The position numbers were made by a program, and so were the translations under genes. Positions 59,737 through 64,000 of a stretch of DNA of 64,000 nucleotides are shown one piece after another. Source of the stretch: Lachnoanaerobaculum gingivalis (GTDB lineage: Bacteria > Bacillota > Clostridia > Lachnospirales > Lachnospiraceae); NCBI RefSeq assembly GCF_003862475.1, contig NZ_RRCO01000007.1, forward strand, positions 147,773-211,772, written 5' to 3'. Below the pieces are notes generated by a model that saw only the letters and a program-made list of their open reading frames with translations, did not search any database and had not been told where the DNA came from. The first letter of the stretch is position 1. Each line of letters begins with the position of its first letter.

Positions 59737-60390
59737 TTATTCAAGTGTAAGTAATAATGCCATTTTAAATTTCTTTGTTGCTCTTACCGAGTGAAGTCCC
59801 GCCTTTGCAAAATGGAAATTTTCACCTGCTTTTATAACATGCTCCTTTCCCTCATAACCTATTACGCCCTCGCCGTCAAGGGCAAAAACTATTGCCTCCC
59901 CCGGTGCTGCATGTTCTGAAAGTGCCGCACCCTCATCAAATGCCATAACAATAAATTTCATTTTATCATTATGAACCACATCCATATTTACAATCTTTCC
60001 ATCCGCATATGGTACTAAATCCGCTAATTTAAAAACTTCTCCCGCTTTAACACTGTTATTCATAATATCTTCTCTCCTTATTGATATTTCCGTATACACG
60101 GCTCCATTATTTGTTTTCATTCCCACAGGTGTATCTGTCATTGTTATAATACAGTCTCCTGTTTCAAGCTCTCTTATAAAACCCTTATCACCATAAACAC
60201 TCATCCTTCCCTCAGCCACTATAAGTAGCTTATGGTAGGGATATATTTCGGCACTTATATCCGTATTCTCTGCCAAAGAAAAATATATTATATCATTTGC
60301 TCCCTCATATACCGCCTTTGAAACAGTACAACCGGCAACAGGTTCATTATCCCTTGCTATAGAAAATACTTCACCCACTTTTTCTTTCAT
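59737..60390 (-). CDS. Double-cupin protein
   Basis: 217 aa. Two beta-barrel cupin domains in tandem: the first, about 30-105, around PYHKLLIVAEGRMSVYGDKG; the second, about 130-215, around EHAAPGEAIVFALDGEGVIGYEGKEHVIKAGENFHFAKAG. Metal-binding His/Glu are present in the second only. A role in sensing or handling reactive species is inferred from its place between a flavodiiron protein and an AhpD-like gene. Three bases separate it from the upstream gene. Confidence 0.75.
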   Translation of the reverse strand: MKEKVGEVFSIARDNEPVAGCTVSKAVYEGANDIIYFSLAENTDISAEIYPYHKLLIVAEGRMSVYGDKGFIRELETGDCIITMTDTPVGMKTNNGAVYTEISIRREDIMNNSVKAGEVFKLADLVPYADGKIVNMDVVHNDKMKFIVMAFDEGAALSEHAAPGEAIVFALDGEGVIGYEGKEHVIKAGENFHFAKAGLHSVRATKKFKMALLLTLE

Positions 60391-60393
60391 ATA

Positions 60394-61077
60394 TCACACC
60401 TTTACATCCGGATTCTTCTCTCCGAATTTTTCCTTTAATGTTTCACAAATCTCGCCCCTTGCTTTGTTTTGCTTTTCCATATTTTTTATGGTCTTATATG
60501 CTGCAAAAAGTGTGGAAGGACCTATCTCCGAACTAAAATAACCTATTCCCTGATTCCATACAAGAAGTTCAAAAACATCATCAAATGCCGCACTGTCAAG
60601 CCCGTGAATATATGCCTTTACAAGCTCTCTTGTTGCCTGACGCATTCTGCCTGCTCCCACTGCATTGGTCAATGACAATAAGAGCCTTGTTTCATACGGC
60701 AGATATCTATGTTCATCATTCCATGTCAAATCCCAGAAACTTACAGCTATATCCCCTAATTTCTCATCAATCAAAGGCATATTTGTAAGTGCCGCCGGAC
60801 GCATAGGAATATCTTTTTCTTCCTGCTTTACTTCCACTCGGTAAAAATAAGCATGGTACTCACCTTCGGCTTTTTTCTCCGTATAATATTCAAAACCCAA
60901 CCCCTCCATTACTTCATAAAGAGGTATGGGATCAAAGGACTGAATAACGGTTATTCCCTCGCCTGCCGCTACATCCATAGCCTGCTTTTTTAATCCCAAA
61001 AAGAAATTGCCTTGAATTCCTCTTACATCAATTTGCTTAAAACTTGAAACTTTATCTTTCCAATTTGTAACGCTCAT
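60394..61077 (-). CDS. Fusion of DUF2249 (SirA/TusA-like) and AhpD/carboxymuconolactone-decarboxylase-like domains
   Basis: 227 aa. Residues ~10-85 have the DUF2249 fold (IDVRGIQGNFFLG, AAGEGITVIQSFDPIPLYEVM). Residues ~115-220 are CMD/AhpD-like helices (ETRLLLSLTNAVGAGRM, ATRELVKAYIHGLD, FELLVWNQGIGYF). The usual AhpD CxxC is not present, so a peroxidase role should not be assumed. First gene of the operon; the Crp/Fnr-type operator lies upstream. Confidence 0.75.
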   Translation of the reverse strand: MSVTNWKDKVSSFKQIDVRGIQGNFFLGLKKQAMDVAAGEGITVIQSFDPIPLYEVMEGLGFEYYTEKKAEGEYHAYFYRVEVKQEEKDIPMRPAALTNMPLIDEKLGDIAVSFWDLTWNDEHRYLPYETRLLLSLTNAVGAGRMRQATRELVKAYIHGLDSAAFDDVFELLVWNQGIGYFSSEIGPSTLFAAYKTIKNMEKQNKARGEICETLKEKFGEKNPDVKV

Positions 61078-61125
61078 ATCTTGACCTCCTTTATTTTGTC
61101 TTTATTATACTACTATAATATCAAA

Positions 61126-61151
61126 AAATCTGTATTCCCAGATACAGATTT
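61126..61151. promoter_or_regulatory. Inverted repeat, candidate Crp/Fnr-type operator
   Basis: AAATCTGTAT (61126-61135), TCCCAG, ATACAGATTT (61142-61151): perfect 10-bp arms. For the minus-strand operon the -10 TATAAT is at 61109-61104, which puts the predicted start near 61097 and the centre of the repeat at about -41.5, the class II activator position. For the regulator gene a -10 TATAAT is at 61156-61161, so the same site lies between -10 and -35, suggesting autorepression. Confidence 0.7.
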
Positions 61152-61189
61152 CATGTATAATAAAAACAACAAAAAACTATGGAGACAAT

Positions 61190-61864
61190 ATGTATTATTC
61201 AATTCTTCAAAACAGTTCATTATTTAAGGGTTTGGGAGAAGATGAAATTTCAGATATCTTTGGAATTATTTCCCCCACCGTTAAATACTATGACAAAGGA
61301 AATACCGTGTTTAATTTTATGGATACCGCCAATCGTATAGGGATTATTTTAGAAGGTCGCGTAGAGGCAAGGAAGAATTTTCCAAACGGCAGGCAGGTGG
61401 ATGTTTCTGTACGAAATCCCGGAGATATTATAGGACCTGCCGCCGTTTTTTCCAAAAGTCGAAAATATCCCTGCGATATAGTTGCAATTGAGCCTGCAAA
61501 GATAATGCTCTTACATAGAGATGAGCTTTTAAAGCTTATGCAATTAAATCTATGCATATTACAAAATTTCACCACCGAAATTTCCACTGCAACTTATATG
61601 CTTCAACAAAGACTTGAGCTGCTCTCCTATGGAGGCATCGCACAAAAAGCGGCATTTTGGCTTTTAATGCAGTCCTGTCAATCAGGTAAAGATACTGTCA
61701 CAATTCCTGACAGCATTTCAAAATGGGCAATGCTTATGAATGTATCCAGAACCTCCCTGCACCGGGAATTAAGCCACCTGGAATCCGAGAAAATTATTTT
61801 TTATAATCCCCCCGTAATCAAAATACTGGATTCAGATGCCCTGCAGGATATATTAAGCAGGTGA
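61190..61864 (+). CDS. Crp/Fnr family transcriptional regulator
   Basis: 224 aa. N-terminal cyclic-nucleotide-binding-type fold (~10-115, with GIILEGRVEARKNFPNG and NPGDIIGPAAVF). C-terminal helix-turn-helix DSISKWAMLMNVSRTSLHREL (~175-195). No cysteine cluster like FNR and no cAMP-binding arginine signature is evident, so the signal is open. Divergent from the operon at 58534-61077, which it most likely controls. Confidence 0.88.
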   Translation: MYYSILQNSSLFKGLGEDEISDIFGIISPTVKYYDKGNTVFNFMDTANRIGIILEGRVEARKNFPNGRQVDVSVRNPGDIIGPAAVFSKSRKYPCDIVAIEPAKIMLLHRDELLKLMQLNLCILQNFTTEISTATYMLQQRLELLSYGGIAQKAAFWLLMQSCQSGKDTVTIPDSISKWAMLMNVSRTSLHRELSHLESEKIIFYNPPVIKILDSDALQDILSR

Positions 61865-62053
61865 CGGTATTGCGTGGGCAGGTTATATCAGCAGTTATTT
61901 CTTTGCATATAGTAAACACTGCAACTTACACCCCTATATTGCAAATATTATCTTACCTAACCAATACAAAACTGTACTCAAAAAGGAATTAACCATTATC
62001 GCCATAAATCTTATATTTAGGGAAATACGGTCAATTCCTTTCCTTTGAAAGGT

Positions 62054-62837
62054 ATTCTAAAAGGGATCTAAGCAATGTATTTTTTAAATGTATCCCGGAA
62101 ATGAATCGGAAAAGCCATACATTAGAAAAGTCATTGAAGAAATGAAGCAAAGGCACGACGTATCAGGCAAGACGATTCAGGTGGCTGATAAAGGACTTAA
62201 TTGTGCAAGAAATATTTATGCTGCAGTTAAAGAAGCTAATGACGGCTATATATTTTCAAAATCAATACATGGTAAGAATCTAAGTGAAAAGGAAAAGAAA
62301 TGGGTTCTACTTGAGAATGATACAAATGTCTTTTCCAATTACACTGATGAAAGAGGTAATATATCTTTTCGTCTTAAATCATGTATTGACAGCTTTGATT
62401 ACAATTTTAAAGAGATCGATCCGGAAACAGGAAAAGAGAGTGTTACAAGGTTCTCTGTAAAAGAAAAGCGTATCGTTTCTTATAATCCTAACCTTGCAAA
62501 GCGGGCCTGTTTACTTACAGAAAAAAGAAACAATCTATGGGCATTTTTTGATATGATACCTTAGCTTGTTTCTTTTAAGAGTATTAGAAATCAAGTGCTT
62601 CAAGAATAAAATAAACTCTTATGACTTGATCAACTTTATGCATGATTTTAGGGTGATAATACATATATCAATATATCAAGAGACCGGGCCGTTAACGAAA
62701 AGGTTAAAAAACTGGTTGGTTTTAGTAACCTTGATGCCCTCTATTTAACCAAAGCTGAAGTCGACAATTTCTTTCAAAACTGCATGCTCTTGGATACCTA
62801 GAGTACTAGGTTTTGAGAGAAACGACGGAAGTCAGGT
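62054..62837 (+). pseudogene. Deletion derivative of the IS1634-type element
   Basis: Near-identical to the copy at 56558-58377 but starting inside the transposase (matches from about 57133) and with several deletions: about 130 bases after ATTTTTT (near 57171), about 315 bases between 57718 and 58033 and about 12 bases near 58195. The right end is intact to GTCAGGT at 62837. The remaining frame is broken. 61865-62053 holds nothing I can identify. Confidence 0.85.
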
Positions 62838-63059
62838 ATCATATAATACAACAATAAAATAAGAAAAATTTGACATCGAAAATCCTTTGTTTACAAGGCT
62901 TTAGAGGCTGTTTGCATGTAACAAAATGTTGAAGACCGGTACCTAAGACCTCAGATAATACAGACCTTTTCAAATATATGATATTACTGATATCTTCATG
63001 CGGAGCAATGCTTTTGGTATTTAAGAAGAGATAGTGACTTGTCCTAAAACAAGAAGAAA
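62838..63059. other. Gene-free stretch between IS copies
   Basis: About 220 bases with no supported gene, hairpin or promoter. Probably remains of older insertions. Confidence 0.5.
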
Positions 63060-63075
63060 GGGGCTGTCGGGAAAT
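63060..63075. repeat. Candidate terminal repeat of the IS1182-type element
   Basis: GGGGCTGTCGGGAAAT, of the kind that ends IS1182-group elements, about 170 bases from the transposase stop. The opposite end lies beyond the window, so it cannot be checked here. Confidence 0.45.
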
Positions 63076-63107
63076 ACTGAATTTTAATCCCTACAGAACT
63101 AAATAGA

Positions 63108-63161
63108 AATATCCTGACAAGTACAAGGCATTTTGGCTTTGTGACTTTGTCAGGATATTTT
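63108..63161 (-). terminator. Hairpin after the IS1182 transposase
   Basis: Arms AATATCCTGACAA and TTGTCAGGATATT around an AT/G-rich loop, a strong stem in the 3' part of the element. Confidence 0.6.
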
Positions 63162-63232
63162 GTTTTTCTATTATGCTGTCTATTTTTGGGCACAAAACCC
63201 CCTTGGCTGAGATTTTGCTTTTGCATTTTTTA

Positions 63233-64000
63233 CTATGCGGTTTTCTCCTGTATTTTTCCTTCAAATTTCTTTAGTTTTGCGTAGAGAAAACGATGATATT
63301 TGTTTATATTTCTTCCTATTGCAAAAAGCATAAATTCTTTATATACCTTATCTGAAGAACGATAGTTAAAGCGTCGGAAATCTTCATTTTCTTTAATATC
63401 TCCAAAATGACCTTCCGTTTGAATAGAGCGTGTCTGTCGTTTCAGAATACCTTTTTCACTCTGTATGTTAGCATGTGACTTCTCTCGAAGCTCTTCCCAT
63501 ACTTCATTGATCTTCATCACTTTGTTCTTATCAATATCTTTATCAGGATTATATTTGTATAAGCATTTAGACTTATGTTCACATCCACTACAGTCTGAAC
63601 ATCCATATACTTCATATGTTTGTGTATAACCATTCTGTTTTTTCTTTTCAGTGTTGATATGTCTCAGTTCACGACCGTCATGGCAGATATAGACTTGTTC
63701 ATCCTCAAATGCCATTGTCTTCATGTTGTAGTATTTACCTATATCTTTACTGTATGCTCTTGTTTTTCTTTTCTCATGATCCTGCAGTTTTATATAACTG
63801 TCTATCTTATTTTCTTTTAGATATAAGAGATTTTTCTCACTACAATAACCGCTGTCTGCTGTCACTTCTTCAAGTACTTCTCCAAATGCTTCCTTATGCT
63901 TTTCAAGGACCGGAATTAATGTATTATAATCTGTACGATCATTACTTACATAACTATGTACAATAAAATAATTCTCTACTGCTATCTGTACATTGTATGC
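63233..64000 (-). CDS. IS1182-family transposase (5' end beyond window)
   Basis: C-terminal 255 aa. The open frame continues without a stop to 64000; AYNVQIAVENYFIVH and EEVTADSGYCSEKN (catalytic Asp) are seen, then the Cys cluster C-S-D-C-S-G-C and KCLYKYN, and the end QTEGHFGDIKENEDFRRFNYR (catalytic Glu, Y-x-x-R region). Typical IS1182 DDE transposase. A start at 63865 is only an internal methionine. Confidence 0.88.
   Translation of the reverse strand, partial: AYNVQIAVENYFIVHSYVSNDRTDYNTLIPVLEKHKEAFGEVLEEVTADSGYCSEKNLLYLKENKIDSYIKLQDHEKRKTRAYSKDIGKYYNMKTMAFEDEQVYICHDGRELRHINTEKKKQNGYTQTYEVYGCSDCSGCEHKSKCLYKYNPDKDIDKNKVMKINEVWEELREKSHANIQSEKGILKRQTRSIQTEGHFGDIKENEDFRRFNYRSSDKVYKEFMLFAIGRNINKYHRFLYAKLKKFEGKIQEKTA

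Overview
The window is an AT-rich, low-GC Firmicutes chromosome segment spanning the replication origin. Gene order (gyrB-recF-S4 protein-dnaN-dnaA-oriC-rpmH-rnpA-yidD-yidC-jag-mnmE-mnmG-rsmG-parA-parB-DUF4446), an oral/gut Clostridia-like gene content (DUF3881, DUF4446, MucBP adhesins, flavodiiron protein) and frequent TTG/GTG starts point to the Lachnospiraceae. Lachnoanaerobaculum or a near relative is my guess from content, not from a search.

Layout. 1-6012: replication and topology genes on the minus strand. 6013-6532: oriC with DnaA boxes; one more perfect box lies between dnaA and dnaN. 6533-14511: ECF transporter S component, then the plus-strand run rpmH to rsmG. 14512-18195: partition locus with five parS-like palindromes, an alpha/beta hydrolase, parA, parB and a DUF4446 protein. 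18234-21654: bioY with a BirA-type operator, a complete IS1202-like element flanked by a 27-bp duplication, and an IS30-type remnant. 21655-28092: first giant MucBP surface protein. 28179-32782: str operon (rpsL, rpsG, fusA) and tuf. 32897-37210: mixed housekeeping and unknown genes and a tRNA-Leu. 37529-42935: ThDP enzyme, SDR, C-methyltransferase, then an AEC permease and a DUF1304 protein. 43362-52688: second giant MucBP protein (about 3,100 aa). 52836-56402: class Ia ribonucleotide reductase operon behind a pair of NrdR boxes. 56491-58377: fossil of a third adhesin gene interrupted by an IS1634-type element. 58534-61864: flavodiiron protein, double cupin and DUF2249/AhpD-like operon, divergent from a Crp/Fnr regulator. 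62054-64000: a deletion derivative of the IS1634 copy and the end of an IS1182-type element.

How it works together. The first third is the standard Firmicutes origin/partition module. The accessory parts are cell-surface (two, once three, related adhesins), a possible branched-sugar cassette, and a redox-stress operon with its own regulator. The least explained signal is a pair of tandem hairpins at the predicted 5' end of the rpsL-rpsG-fusA mRNA: their stems differ in sequence but pair fully, and both expose the same eight-base loop GGCGATGA. It looks like an RNA regulatory element that I do not recognise. Other notable points are a transcription terminator built around a parS site, an IS that duplicated half of a BirA operator, and sorting signals of the form VPKTED in place of LPXTG.
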